Positions 11,219 to 19,823 of a stretch of 64,000 bases of DNA are shown one piece after another. Numbering within the stretch: the stretch's first letter is position 1; the number at the start of each line of letters is the position of its first letter. The translations under genes were made by a program, and so were the position numbers. Where the stretch lies: assembly GCA_946482515.1 (NCBI GenBank), contig CAMLRS010000006.1, positions 124,001 through 188,000 of the forward strand, written 5' to 3'. The notes under the pieces were generated by a model, which saw only the letters and a list, made by a program, of their open reading frames with translations, was not told the origin of the DNA and did no database searches. This DNA comes from an uncultured Flavobacteriales bacterium (GTDB lineage Bacteria; Bacteroidota; Bacteroidia; Flavobacteriales; Crocinitomicaceae).

Positions 11219-12097
11219 TTACGGAACCGCCATAATTTCCAGCGAGCCATGAACCCATTGGTGCATAATACTTTCGCTCCAGATACGGACAGCCGGCGGA
11301 TATTCTGCCTGTAATGCCGCGTCCTCATAGGTTTCGGTGTTGCACATTTCGTAAAATGGATGAAATTTCCAGAGATAGTTGTTCACGACCGCCGGACCGG
11401 AAACGTCGAGCAGCACTTTGCCATCGAAATTGCTGCCCGCGTAGATGACCAGACGCGTACCTCTCGGAACAACAACCGCATCAAATGTAGAGTTGTTGAC
11501 ATCTTTCAGTGCTTTCTTCAGATCCGTATACTTTCCCGGAACCAGGAAGTCGGAGCACCAGTCGTCTGCGTAAAGCTTTGAAATTCCGCGTTCTTCCGAC
11601 CGGTATCCGGAAAGCACAGCGCCCGTAAAATGCACCGTATGGGCTTTGTTGAAGGCTTCTACTCGCGCAATCGAATCGGCCTGGTATTGCGATACGAGGG
11701 GTGCATGTGCAGTTCGCGCCTGGTCGCGCATGAGCCGGTCTTCGTAGCTTTCTTCCTGTTTTTGCTGGGCTTGCAATTCTGCACGGCAGCGGATGATCTG
11801 GTCTTTTGGATACGCTTGATCGGGCTTGTTAACCATGGCCTGCTCGTAGTTCGAAATGGCTTCTGCGAATTGTTTTTCGGTGAACAAATAGTCGGCGTTG
11901 AGGATCAGCTGTTTGTATTCCAGGTCTACATCCGGGCGTTTTTCTGTCGTAGCATCCGGGTTTTGGGTACGCGAAGTGCGTGGAAAAACAACCGTTCCGG
12001 GATCCGGAATCGTAGCCGGGCGATCGTTCGTCCGTGGTGTCTGGCTGTAAGCTCCTGAGCAAGCCAGCACCAGTAAAAGGGTTGAAACAAGTTTCAT
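11219..12097 (-). CDS. Secreted TPR-containing protein, paralogue 2
   Basis: 292 aa from the ATG at 12097, chosen because it gives a clean signal peptide (MKLVSTLLLVLACSGAYSQ). The open frame continues upstream but lacks one. One tetratricopeptide-like unit (about residues 70-120, LFTEKQFAEAISNYEQAM) precedes a C-terminal beta-rich domain with RLVIYAGSNFDGKVLLDVSGPAVVNN, then a WSESIMHQWVHGSLEIM end. It is homologous to the gene immediately upstream and 32 bases from it, so the two form an operon born from duplication. The C-terminal domain resembles a crystallin-like or jelly-roll fold only by impression. Function unknown. Confidence 0.85.
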   Translation of the reverse strand: MKLVSTLLLVLACSGAYSQTPRTNDRPATIPDPGTVVFPRTSRTQNPDATTEKRPDVDLEYKQLILNADYLFTEKQFAEAISNYEQAMVNKPDQAYPKDQIIRCRAELQAQQKQEESYEDRLMRDQARTAHAPLVSQYQADSIARVEAFNKAHTVHFTGAVLSGYRSEERGISKLYADDWCSDFLVPGKYTDLKKALKDVNNSTFDAVVVPRGTRLVIYAGSNFDGKVLLDVSGPAVVNNYLWKFHPFYEMCNTETYEDAALQAEYPPAVRIWSESIMHQWVHGSLEIMAVP

Positions 12098-12129
12098 GGG
12101 GTGATTTTTTAGTGAAACATCGGGGTGAT

Positions 12130-13029
12130 TTATAATACAATGATTTCCATTGAGCCGTTTATCCAGCTTTGCATATTGCTTTCGCTCCAACTGCGCGTTG
12201 TTTGCGGGAAAGTGGTTTGCAGCCGTTCGGTATCGTAGGTCTTCGTATGTGCATGCGAGGATTCAGCGGATTTTTGCAGCTGTGTGTTGTTGATCACGGC
12301 CGGCCCCGTCACATCTAAAATGACTTTGCCTTTGAAATCCTTTTCACTGTAAATAACGAGGCGAACGTTGGGCGGAACGGCAATGCCATCCAGCGTCTGG
12401 AAGTTGGCGTAAGTCAAGAAGCGGTCGATCCAGGCATATTTGCCGGCGCCGATAAAATCGGAATAAGGATCATCCTGGTAAGCTCCGGAAGAAACCTGCT
12501 CGACGCGTGTGTCTGAGATCACTAATCCACTGAAATGTACTTTTTTCCAGCGCATTAAGTCGGCGTTGATGTTCGCGATCTGGTCTTTCGGATACGGACG
12601 GTCACGAATCGTGAGCGCTTCTTTGTACTGCGCAATGGCCTGTTCGTATTCCATTTTCCGGTAAAGGCTGTCGGCTCGGTCGATCGTGAGCTGATACGTT
12701 TCCTGGTTAACGCGGTCCAACTCTACCTGTGCGCGGATGATCTGCTCGCGCGGGTATTCATTCGGACGGATGCGCATAGCCTCAGTGTAGCTGTCGATAG
12801 CTTCCTGGTACTGTTGGTTCGTGAAAAGCGTGTCTGCACGAACGATCAGCGCATCGTAGCGCAGCTCGGCTTCTTCCATTTCCCGGTTCCTGTCCTGCGC
12901 TTGTTTGGCATCCCGCAGTCCGCGACCAATGTTCGTAGCCGTACTGGTCACCACCCGAAAAGCAGTACCGTTCTGGCTGTAGCCGTTTGTGACCAATAAG
13001 ATGAAAAGCAGGGTAAATAATCTTTTCAT
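12130..13029 (-). CDS. Secreted TPR-containing protein, paralogue 1
   Basis: 299 aa from the ATG at 13029, which begins the signal peptide MKRLFTLLFILLVTNGYSQ; a longer frame upstream has no signal. Two TPR-like units (about residues 55-150; LFTNQQYQEAIDSYTEAM and LYRKMEYEQAIAQYKEAL) precede the same C-terminal domain as its neighbour (RLVIYSEKDFKGKVILDVTGPAVINN, then WSESNMQSWINGSMEII). It is first in a two-gene minus-strand operon. The extra TPR unit is the main difference between the copies. Probably periplasmic or outer-surface protein binding; role unknown. Confidence 0.85.
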   Translation of the reverse strand: MKRLFTLLFILLVTNGYSQNGTAFRVVTSTATNIGRGLRDAKQAQDRNREMEEAELRYDALIVRADTLFTNQQYQEAIDSYTEAMRIRPNEYPREQIIRAQVELDRVNQETYQLTIDRADSLYRKMEYEQAIAQYKEALTIRDRPYPKDQIANINADLMRWKKVHFSGLVISDTRVEQVSSGAYQDDPYSDFIGAGKYAWIDRFLTYANFQTLDGIAVPPNVRLVIYSEKDFKGKVILDVTGPAVINNTQLQKSAESSHAHTKTYDTERLQTTFPQTTRSWSESNMQSWINGSMEIIVL

Positions 13030-13223
13030 AGTGAGGATTTGAGCGTGAAAACGCGGGAAATATGCAAATCCTGTGCCGGAACAAGTTGATAAAGGACAGG
13101 TTTGAGGGATGAATGAATTATTTAACCACAAAACTGATTTTTTGTGATTTACTATTCAGGATAGCCCTCTGAGGCATTACGGGCTAATTATACGTAAGAG
13201 CTGAATTCTCCGTACCTTACAAC

Positions 13224-14015
13224 ATGGAAATTAAAGACCTCAGGCTCGCAGTCCTCATCGATGCCGACAATGTGCCTCACGCTAACGTAAAGGAAATGCT
13301 GGAGGAAATCGCCAAATACGGCACTCCGACCTTTAAGCGCATTTACGCCGACTGGACCAATCCGTGGGTGACTGGCTGGAAGAATGTGTTGCTCGAAAAT
13401 GCCATTACGCCGATTCAGCAATACAGTTATTCTACCGGGAAAAATGCGACCGACAGCGCCATGATCATCGACGCGATGGATATCCTGTATACGGGGAAGG
13501 TCGACGGATTCTGCATTGTATCGAGCGACAGCGATTTTACGCGATTGGCGACCCGGCTGCGCGAAGCCGGCATGACGGTGATCGGAATGGGGGAGAAGAA
13601 AACCCTGCTCCCGTTTATTTCGGCGTGTGATAAATTCATTTACATCGAAATTCTGAAAACCAAAACGGCCGAAAATGAACCTCTAAAACCGAAGCAGAAA
13701 TCGTCCAAAGGATCGAAAACGAAGCCGTCGGAAGCACCGGTTGCAGAACCCGTTAAACAGGAAACATTGAATGCTGTCGACAAACAGCTGATCCGTTTGC
13801 TGGTAGACAGCATCGCCGACCTGGCAGATGAAGATGGCTGGGCTTCTTTGAGCGGATTGGGCAATTTTATCCTGAAGAAAAGACCCGATTTCGATCCGCG
13901 CAATTACGGATTCCCCAAAATGCTGGCGTTGATCAAAAGCATCGATCGGTTCATCATCGATGAGCGGGAAACAGGAAAAAAGAATGTGAGGAATATTTAT
14001 GTGAAGAGTAAATAA
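13224..14015 (+). CDS. NYN-domain putative ribonuclease with OST-HTH/LOTUS domain
   Basis: 263 aa. The N-terminal NYN (PIN-like) domain shows the acidic residues expected to hold metal: LIDADN (Asp13, Asp15), ATDSAMIIDAMD and IVSSDSDF. After a Lys/Pro/Ser-rich linker (about 140-175), the C-terminal 80 residues match an OST-HTH/LOTUS RNA-binding fold (WASLSGLGNFILKKRPDFDPRNYGF). This is a known bacterial architecture, thought to act in RNA processing or decay, with unknown targets. It stands alone; a weak TACCTTAC box ends 3 bases before the ATG. Confidence 0.9.
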   Translation: MEIKDLRLAVLIDADNVPHANVKEMLEEIAKYGTPTFKRIYADWTNPWVTGWKNVLLENAITPIQQYSYSTGKNATDSAMIIDAMDILYTGKVDGFCIVSSDSDFTRLATRLREAGMTVIGMGEKKTLLPFISACDKFIYIEILKTKTAENEPLKPKQKSSKGSKTKPSEAPVAEPVKQETLNAVDKQLIRLLVDSIADLADEDGWASLSGLGNFILKKRPDFDPRNYGFPKMLALIKSIDRFIIDERETGKKNVRNIYVKSK

Positions 14016-14050
14016 CGCCGGTTGAAAGTTCACTTAACGCAGCAGCTAAA

Positions 14051-14137
14051 CGGGCTGAAACCCGCAATTTTACTGAGGGTGTCTATTATCTAGAATTTTA
14101 GAATTCTGAAATTCTGAAATTCTGAAATTCTGAAATT
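14051..14137. repeat. Short hairpin and 8-bp tandem repeat
   Basis: A CGGG-CTGAAA-CCCG hairpin at 14051-14064 is followed at 14102-14137 by four and a half copies of aattctga. This fills the spacer between the NYN gene and the convergent transporter gene. Confidence 0.7.
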
Positions 14138-14199
14138 TCCGGAGCATAGGGACTAATTCCTTTTACCTCAGAACTTACTATCGACATGATGGACTGGCT

Positions 14200-15156
14200 T
14201 CAGTCTCCCAAAACCTCGCTTTCTCTTTTCAGGGAAGGTTCCGGTTCTTTGGACTTCGTTTTGCGATTGATCATATACACCGCCCCAATTCCCAATACGC
14301 CCCCAATAATGGTGTGCAATTCGATCGTTTCACCCAGAATAAAGTAGGCAGAAAACGCCGCTGAAATAGGAACGGTGAAAATGAAGCTGCTGGCGCGTTC
14401 GGCACCAATTTTAGCTGTGGCGAAGAAATACATTGTGGTAGCCAAAGTGGTTACGATCACGCTGCTGAAAATAAGGTTGCCCCAGAAATGAATGTCGTTG
14501 GAATGCGAGAGCTTGACTATCATTTCGGTATTCATGAACGGCAGGATGCAAATAAAAGTTACGACATACATCCACCAGCTGAAGCTGAACGGCGAGCCGT
14601 AACTGGAAGATTTGGAGGTGAATTTGCTCATGATCGACCACAGGAACGCGGCCAGCAGGAAAAACAGGTTGTCTTTATCGAGCAGCGAAGCGCCGCCGTC
14701 CCAGATTTTCAGCAGGACCAATCCGGCGATGATACCGAGCGTCAAACCGATGGCTTCATTGCGGTTCGGGCGCCGCCAGTCGACGAGCATTCCCAATCCG
14801 TAAGCCATAATGGGGTTCAATGTTGTAACGAGGATGCCACCTTTTCCGGGACTTCCATAGGTGAGTCCTTGCAGGAACGTGAAGTTGTAAGTCGCCATCA
14901 GGATGCCCGAAATCAGCAGGAAAGGAATGCCTTTTTTCGCAATTTTCAATGGAACTTTCAGGAACAACAGCAATGGAAGCAAGCTGACGATCACAAAGGC
15001 ATAGCGGTAAATTCCCAGATCATTTGCAGAAACAAGTGCGTCGGATTCTTTGGCTGCCTGAACCAGGATTTTGTTGGATGGCCAGCTGATTCCCCACATG
15101 ACCATGCTGATGATCATCGCCAGGGTCAATTGACCAGATCGGTTTTTTTCTTCCAC
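14200..15156 (-). CDS. EamA/DMT-family transporter
   Basis: 318 aa integral membrane protein with about ten hydrophobic segments in two repeated halves, typical of the EamA-type drug/metabolite transporter fold. Visible features are MVMWGISWPSNKILV at the N-terminus, the inter-repeat loop WRRPNRNEAIGL and a last helix GGVLGIGAVYMINRK with a charged tail. The start is GTG at 15156, four bases after a TAACTTTA box. The substrate cannot be told from sequence. Confidence 0.9.
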   Translation of the reverse strand: MEEKNRSGQLTLAMIISMVMWGISWPSNKILVQAAKESDALVSANDLGIYRYAFVIVSLLPLLLFLKVPLKIAKKGIPFLLISGILMATYNFTFLQGLTYGSPGKGGILVTTLNPIMAYGLGMLVDWRRPNRNEAIGLTLGIIAGLVLLKIWDGGASLLDKDNLFFLLAAFLWSIMSKFTSKSSSYGSPFSFSWWMYVVTFICILPFMNTEMIVKLSHSNDIHFWGNLIFSSVIVTTLATTMYFFATAKIGAERASSFIFTVPISAAFSAYFILGETIELHTIIGGVLGIGAVYMINRKTKSKEPEPSLKRESEVLGD

Positions 15157-15160
15157 GTTG

Positions 15161-15168
15161 TAAAGTTA
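15161..15168 (-). promoter_or_regulatory. -7-like box TAACTTTA, 4 bases from GTG start
   Basis: One mismatch from TAnnTTTG. Ends exactly 4 bases before the GTG of the DMT transporter. No TTG at the -33 distance. Confidence 0.4.
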
Positions 15169-15188
15169 GTTAGAAGTTGCGAGTTGAT

Positions 15189-15300
15189 GAGTTAAAGAGT
15201 TGGTGGGTTAAAGAGTTGGTGAGTTAAAGAGTTGGTGGGTTAAAGAGTTGGTGAGTTAAAGAGTTGGTGGGTTAAAGAGTTGGTGAGTTAAAGAGTTGGT
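15189..15300. repeat. 16-bp tandem repeat (7 copies, alternating)
   Basis: Seven exact units of g[a/g]gttaaagagttggt. The second base alternates strictly A,G,A,G,A,G,A, so the true period is 32 bp repeated 3.5 times. Degenerate gagtt words continue on both sides (about 15165-15345). There are no spacers, so it is not a CRISPR array. Confidence 0.95.
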
Positions 15301-15318
15301 GAGTTTCTGAATTGAAGG

Positions 15319-15374
15319 GTTAATGAGTTTCAGAGTTGACGGAAGATAAGAAACCAACCCTAAAACTCATTAAC
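15319..15374. repeat. Inverted repeat at the edge of the tandem array
   Basis: GTTAATGAGTTT at 15319-15330 pairs perfectly with AAACTCATTAAC at 15363-15374. More aactc words continue to 15383, mirroring the gagtt words on the left. Confidence 0.8.
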
Positions 15375-15391
15375 TCGCTAACTGATAATCA

Positions 15392-15425
15392 AAATCCCCG
15401 CTCGCCAAAAGACAAACAGGGATTT
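15392..15425 (-). terminator. Minus-strand hairpin (15-bp stem with four G-U pairs)
   Basis: On the minus strand the arms are AAATCCCTGTTTGTC and GGCGAGCGGGGATTT around TTTT, followed by TGATT. As minus-strand RNA all 15 positions pair (11 Watson-Crick, 4 G-U). As plus-strand RNA the same four positions are C-A mismatches. This points to transcription from the minus strand, and to a terminator for something in 15430-15650. Confidence 0.65.
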
Positions 15426-15488
15426 CTATTTAGGTGATATAGGGTTACTACATATCGGGCAAAACAGTTCTGTGAGCTGCTTTACAGT

Positions 15489-15569
15489 TCATTCAATGTG
15501 TTTTTTGTTATGGTGTTGGAAAAGCAAATCCGGGTGGAAAGGTCTTTTCACAAGCAGTATTTCTTTCAT
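15489..15569 (-). CDS. Possible 26-residue peptide
   Basis: ATG...TGA frame on the minus strand coding MKEILLVKRPFHPDLLFQHH and six more residues. It lies in the otherwise empty gap and 64 bases upstream of the minus-strand hairpin. A possible promoter, TTG-N20-TATTTTTA, lies near 15612-15645 on the same strand. It is too short to support by composition; the transcript could equally be a non-coding RNA. Confidence 0.25.
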   Translation of the reverse strand: MKEILLVKRPFHPDLLFQHHNKKHIE

Positions 15570-15649
15570 AATGTCGGTTTTTCAAAAAGGTAACACCCGA
15601 AGCGTAAAAATATCGCTGCTCCAAACGGCGAACAATAAGCCAAATGGAG

Positions 15650-15657
15650 TAAATTTG
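15650..15657 (+). promoter_or_regulatory. -7 box TAAATTTG, 5 bases from glyS ATG
   Basis: Perfect TAnnTTTG. With the usual start of transcription a few bases downstream, the glyS mRNA would have little or no leader. No TTG at -33. Confidence 0.6.
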
Positions 15658-15662
15658 CCCCC

Positions 15663-17201
15663 ATGGAACAAAAAGAAGACCTGTTAAAAGAAGTCATTTC
15701 ACATTGCAAAGAATACGGCTTTGTGTTCCCTTCTTCAGAGATATATGACGGACTTGCAGCGACTTACGATTACGGTCAGCTGGGATCCGAGCTCAAAAAC
15801 AACATCAAGCAGTACTGGTGGAAATCGATGGTGCAGATGCACGAAAATATTGTGGGAATCGATGCCTCGATTTTTATGCACCCGACCACCTGGAAAGCTT
15901 CCGGTCACGTGGATGCTTTCAACGATCCGCTGATCGACAACAAAGATTCCAAAAAGCGTTACCGCGCCGATGTACTGATCGAAGAGCACATTGAAAAGAT
16001 CCGTCAGAAGATCAACAAAGAGGTAACGAAAGCGGCAGCAAAATTCGGCGATGCATTCGACGAAGTGCAATTCCGCAGCACCAACCCGAACGTACTCCGC
16101 AACGAGGAAAAGATCACTTCGATCGAGGACCGCATGCGTGTAACGCTCGAGAACAACGACCTGGCAGGCGTAAAACAATTGATCGAAGACCTCGAAATCG
16201 TTTGCCCGATCAGTGGTTCCCGCAACTGGACAGACGTTCGTCAGTTCAACCTCATGTTCTCGACTGAAATGGGTTCTGTAGCCGGCGATGCTTCCACGAT
16301 CTACCTGCGTCCGGAAACGGCTCAGGGTATTTTCGTGAACTTCCTGAACGTACAGAAATCCGGGCGAATGAAAATCCCATTCGGTATCGCTCAGATCGGA
16401 AAAGCCTTCCGTAACGAGATCATCGCTCGCCAGTTCATCTTCCGTATGCGCGAATTCGAACAGATGGAAATGCAGTTCTTCGTGCGTCCGGGCGACGAAA
16501 TGAAATGGTACGAATACTGGAAAGAAGCCCGTATGAACTGGCACCAGGCGCTTGGTTTGGGTGGGAATTACTACCGTTACCACGATCACATCAAGCTGGC
16601 GCACTACGCCAACGCTGCCTGCGATATCGAGTTCGACTTCCCGATGGGCTTCAAAGAGCTGGAAGGAATTCACTCACGCACCGATTTCGACCTCAAGCAA
16701 CACGAAGAATACTCCGGCCGCAAGCTGCAGTACTTCGATCCGGAGCTGAACCAGAATTATATTCCGTACGTGGTGGAAACATCCGTGGGACTGGACCGTA
16801 TGTTCCTTTCCGTATTGAGCGCTTCCTACCAGAACGAAACGCTGGAAGACGGTTCCGAGCGCGTTGTATTGCGCATTCCGGCCGCCCTGGCTCCGTACAA
16901 AGTAGCTGTCATGCCACTTACGAAAAAAGACGGTCTGCCGGAAAAAGCACGTGAGATCATCGACTCATTGAAATACGATTTCCTGTGTCAGTACGACGAG
17001 AAAGATTCCATTGGTAAGCGCTACCGCCGCCAGGATGCGATCGGAACACCGTTCTCCGTAACGGTTGATCACCAGACGCTGGAAGACAACACCGTAACGA
17101 TCCGCGACCGCGATACGATGGAGCAGGAACGCGTAGCGATTTCCGAGCTGCATGCCCGCATCGACAGCAAAGTGAGCTGGAGAAGCCTGTTTCAGAAATA
17201 A
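15663..17201 (+). CDS. glyS: Glycine--tRNA ligase (single-chain type)
   Basis: 512 aa, the single-chain alpha2 class II glycyl-tRNA synthetase rather than the bacterial alpha/beta pair. Markers: FVFPSSEIYDGLAATYDYG at the N-terminus, motif 2 FRNEIIARQFIFRMREFEQME, motif 3 ETSVGLDRMFLSVL, and a C-terminal anticodon-binding domain (PYKVAVMPLTKKDGL...QDAIGTPFSVTVD). It charges tRNA-Gly in the cytoplasm. The ATG at 15663 fits both the conserved N-terminus and a -7 box ending at 15657. A hairpin terminator follows 20 bases after the stop. Confidence 0.97.
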   Translation: MEQKEDLLKEVISHCKEYGFVFPSSEIYDGLAATYDYGQLGSELKNNIKQYWWKSMVQMHENIVGIDASIFMHPTTWKASGHVDAFNDPLIDNKDSKKRYRADVLIEEHIEKIRQKINKEVTKAAAKFGDAFDEVQFRSTNPNVLRNEEKITSIEDRMRVTLENNDLAGVKQLIEDLEIVCPISGSRNWTDVRQFNLMFSTEMGSVAGDASTIYLRPETAQGIFVNFLNVQKSGRMKIPFGIAQIGKAFRNEIIARQFIFRMREFEQMEMQFFVRPGDEMKWYEYWKEARMNWHQALGLGGNYYRYHDHIKLAHYANAACDIEFDFPMGFKELEGIHSRTDFDLKQHEEYSGRKLQYFDPELNQNYIPYVVETSVGLDRMFLSVLSASYQNETLEDGSERVVLRIPAALAPYKVAVMPLTKKDGLPEKAREIIDSLKYDFLCQYDEKDSIGKRYRRQDAIGTPFSVTVDHQTLEDNTVTIRDRDTMEQERVAISELHARIDSKVSWRSLFQK

Positions 17202-17221
17202 TTCCTCGATTATATAAAGTG

Positions 17222-17248
17222 AAAGCCCTTGAAAGAGGGCTTTTTTTG
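17222..17248 (+). terminator. Terminator of glyS
   Basis: Arms AAAGCCCT and AGGGCTTT around TGAAAG, running into seven T residues. Confidence 0.88.
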
Positions 17249-17308
17249 TTTAGGGACGAATGGTAGCTTTTTGGGACGAAATGCACGGTTTCAGGGGTGA
17301 AATACACG

Positions 17309-17668
17309 CTATTTCTTCGCCAGGTAAATGGCGCCGATGCACAATCCAACCGACAACACGATGTTGATCAGTGCGATCAGCCAGTAGCCTTTCTCGAAGA
17401 GGTCGAGGTTTTCTTTTGCGAAAGCCGAAAAGGTGCTGAATCCGCCGCAGATGCCGATCACCATAAATGCATAGAGCAGCTCGTTGTGCTGGATCTTTCC
17501 GCGCAGGGCGGCAATTGTCAAACCAAGGATGATGCAGGCAAGAAGGTTAACGATGAGTGTGGCCAGCGGAAAAATGGGATTCCACCATTTCGATACGATC
17601 GTCGAGGTGCCGAAGCGCAGTAACGTGCCCAATCCACCACCGAGAAAAACAAGAAGCCACTGCATCAT
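17309..17668 (-). CDS. crcB: Fluoride exporter CrcB/Fluc
   Basis: 119 aa from the ATG at 17668. Four membrane segments; N-terminal GGGLGTLLRFGTS and central GGFSTFSAFAKEN are the family signatures, including the Arg and the Phe/Thr/Ser residues of the double-barrelled fluoride pore. Its ATG overlaps the stop of the PAP2 gene (ATGA), so it is probably translationally coupled as the last gene of hpt-adk-obgE-PAP2-crcB. I see no fluoride riboswitch ahead of it. Confidence 0.93.
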   Translation of the reverse strand: MMQWLLVFLGGGLGTLLRFGTSTIVSKWWNPIFPLATLIVNLLACIILGLTIAALRGKIQHNELLYAFMVIGICGGFSTFSAFAKENLDLFEKGYWLIALINIVLSVGLCIGAIYLAKK

Positions 17669-18255
17669 TTTGTGTTTGTCAGAAGGTAGCACTTCACTAC
17701 GAAACGGTAGCTCAGCCAGCCAAGCAGTGAGCCCCAGATCGCCCCGCCGATGAGGTCGGAAAGGTAATGCGCGCCCAGGTAAATGCGACTGAAGCAGACA
17801 ATGATGCTAATGCCGATGAGCCACCAGATCAGCTTAGGATAGCGCGGTTTCAGGCTGAGGCCGGTAAGAATGGTGAGTACAAAAAAGTTGGTGGCGTGCG
17901 ACGATACGAAGCCGTACATGCCGCCTTTGTAAAAATCGCCGTTGCCCAATGCGTAAAAGTGCAGTTTATCGGTCAGCAGGGCATGGTGCGATGGCCGGTA
18001 GCGCTGAAAGTTCTCTTTGAACAGGTAAACGGAAGTGAGATCGGCAATGGCAAGTGTTCCCAACACGATCAGCACAAACAAGATAGCTTTTTTGGTACCG
18101 AATTGCTTCCAGCTGAACCAGATGAGCAGCAAATAAAGCGGAATCCAGGGCCAGCGGGCGGAAAGCAGCCAGCAAAGCTCATCTAAAAAAGGAGAATTCC
18201 AGCCGTTTACCGTCAGTACAATTGCGCGATCGATGCTTTCCAGCCAATCAATCAT
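17665..18255 (-). CDS. PAP2-family membrane phosphatase
   Basis: 196 aa membrane protein with the three phosphatase motifs: KENFQRYRP (residues 80-88), SSHATN (118-123, a variant of PSGH) and [12 protein letters not shown] (156-167) with the catalytic His. Members remove phosphate from lipid phosphates such as phosphatidic acid or undecaprenyl pyrophosphate at the outer face of the inner membrane. Which one applies here is open. It overlaps the end of obgE by 8 bases and the start of crcB by 4. Confidence 0.92.
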   Translation of the reverse strand: MIDWLESIDRAIVLTVNGWNSPFLDELCWLLSARWPWIPLYLLLIWFSWKQFGTKKAILFVLIVLGTLAIADLTSVYLFKENFQRYRPSHHALLTDKLHFYALGNGDFYKGGMYGFVSSHATNFFVLTILTGLSLKPRYPKLIWWLIGISIIVCFSRIYLGAHYLSDLIGGAIWGSLLGWLSYRFVVKCYLLTNTK

Positions 18256-19237
18256 GGGTCAGCAATTGCCAGAGCTTGTCTTTCAGCTCGGTCAGTCCCT
18301 GTTGGGCAACGGAAGAAATAAATACGGTGGAAATATCCGGCAGCTCCTGGCTCAGGGCAGCTTTCAGCTCCTCGTCAAGCATGTCGGATTTGGTAATGGC
18401 CAGCATCCGGCGTTTGTGCAGCAGCTCGGGATTGTATTGCTGCAATTCGTTGAGCAGGATGTCGTATTCCTTGCGGATATCGTCTGTGTCGCACGGAATC
18501 ATGAACAACAGCACGGCGTTGCGCTCAATGTGACGCAGGAAACGCAATCCGATGCCTTTGCCGGTGTGGGCGCCTTCGATGATTCCCGGGATATCGGCCA
18601 TCACAAACGAACGGTAATCGCGGTAATGCACGATACCGAGGTTCGGACGCAGCGTCGTAAACGGATAATCGCCGATTTCGGGCTTCGCAGCCGATAGAAC
18701 GGACAACAACGTACTTTTTCCGGCATTCGGGAAGCCAACCAGGCCGACGTCTGCCAGCACTTTCATCTCCAGGATCATCCAGCCTTGTTCGCCCGGTTCA
18801 CCCGGTTGGGCAAAACGAGGTGTCTGGAAAGTCGAAGATTTGAAATGGTCGTTGCCCAAACCGCCGCGACCGCCCGGAACGAGGATTTGCTCTTCGCCGT
18901 CTTCCGTGATTTCGAACAGGTATTCACCCGATTCATTGCGGGCAATAGTGCCCAACGGAACCTCGATGTATTTGTCTTCACCCTGCGAGCCCTTTTGCAG
19001 GTTTCCGGAACCGTGGGCTCCGTGACCGGCTTTGATGTGCTTGTTGAATTTCAGGTGAAGGAGGGTCCACAATTGCTTGTTGCCCTTCAGAATGATATGA
19101 CCACCACGACCACCGTCGCCGCCGTCAGGCCCGCCCTGCGGGATGTACTTCTCTCTCCGGAAGTGTGCGGAACCGCCACCCCCGTTTCCGGAAGTACAAT
19201 GGATTTTGACGTAATCGACGAAGTTATCGGATGCCAT
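18248..19237 (-). CDS. obgE: GTPase Obg/CgtA
   Basis: 329 aa. It has the glycine-rich Obg fold ([27 protein letters not shown]; residues 1-158), then the G domain with G1 GFPNAGKST (about 168), G3 [14 protein letters not shown] and G4 TKSDM. The variable C-terminal domain of longer Obg proteins is absent, as often seen. It helps 50S assembly and stress responses. It follows adk with a 6-base gap and precedes the PAP2 gene with an overlap. Confidence 0.97.
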   Translation of the reverse strand: MASDNFVDYVKIHCTSGNGGGGSAHFRREKYIPQGGPDGGDGGRGGHIILKGNKQLWTLLHLKFNKHIKAGHGAHGSGNLQKGSQGEDKYIEVPLGTIARNESGEYLFEITEDGEEQILVPGGRGGLGNDHFKSSTFQTPRFAQPGEPGEQGWMILEMKVLADVGLVGFPNAGKSTLLSVLSAAKPEIGDYPFTTLRPNLGIVHYRDYRSFVMADIPGIIEGAHTGKGIGLRFLRHIERNAVLLFMIPCDTDDIRKEYDILLNELQQYNPELLHKRRMLAITKSDMLDEELKAALSQELPDISTVFISSVAQQGLTELKDKLWQLLTHD

Positions 19238-19243
19238 AATGTT

Positions 19244-19819
19244 TTACGCGATATAAGGATCAATGGCGGAATAAAGCAGGTTGGAAATCGCATCGATCTC
19301 TCCCACGCCATTGATAGTTGTTACTTTTTTCTGGTCCTTGTAGTAAGGAAGCACGTGAATCGTTTTCGAGAAGTACTCATCGATACGCTTCAGCAGTTTT
19401 TCTGCATCGTCATCGGCGCGACCGCTGCTCTGACGGCGCAATTCGATGCGCTCCTTGATGGTTTCTTCCGGAACGTCCAGTTGCAGTACGAGACCGATTC
19501 GCTGGCCATTTCCTTCCAGGTAAGCATCCAGCGCTTCCGCCTGTGCTACCGTGCGCGGGAAACCGTCGAAGATGAACCCTTTTGCATTCGGATGTTTGCT
19601 CACTTCTTCTTCCAGCATGTCGATGGTAATGGAATCCGGAACGAGCATGCCGTCGGCCAGGATCTGTTTTACCCGTTTACCGAGTTCCGTATCGTTGCTG
19701 ATGTGCATCCGGAACATATCTCCGGTCGACAGGTGCACCAATCCGTATTTCTCAATCAGTCGCTCCGACTGTGTTCCTTTCCCCGCTCCCGGAGGACCAA
19801 AAAGTACAATGTTCAGCAT
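19244..19819 (-). CDS. adk: Adenylate kinase
   Basis: 191 aa, short-lid type. P-loop GPPGAGKGTQ at residues 8-17, AMP-site region HLSTGDMFR, GFPRTVAQAEAL, and a short lid around RIELRRQSSGRADDDAEKLL without zinc cysteines. It interconverts AMP + ATP and 2 ADP. It lies 4 bases after hpt, so nucleotide salvage and energy balance are transcribed together. Confidence 0.97.
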   Translation of the reverse strand: MLNIVLFGPPGAGKGTQSERLIEKYGLVHLSTGDMFRMHISNDTELGKRVKQILADGMLVPDSITIDMLEEEVSKHPNAKGFIFDGFPRTVAQAEALDAYLEGNGQRIGLVLQLDVPEETIKERIELRRQSSGRADDDAEKLLKRIDEYFSKTIHVLPYYKDQKKVTTINGVGEIDAISNLLYSAIDPYIA

Positions 19820-19823
19820 AACC

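Noticed and set aside
15189..15300. CRISPR array
   Set aside because: Units are directly adjacent with no spacers, and no cas genes are present.
15472..15687. 71-codon plus-strand frame overlapping the glyS start
   Set aside because: Runs through the glyS promoter and start in another frame; no family resemblance.
17309..17692. Longer start for crcB at 17692
   Set aside because: The extra residues (LPSDKHK) are not hydrophobic or conserved; the ATG at 17668 with ATGA overlap fits better.
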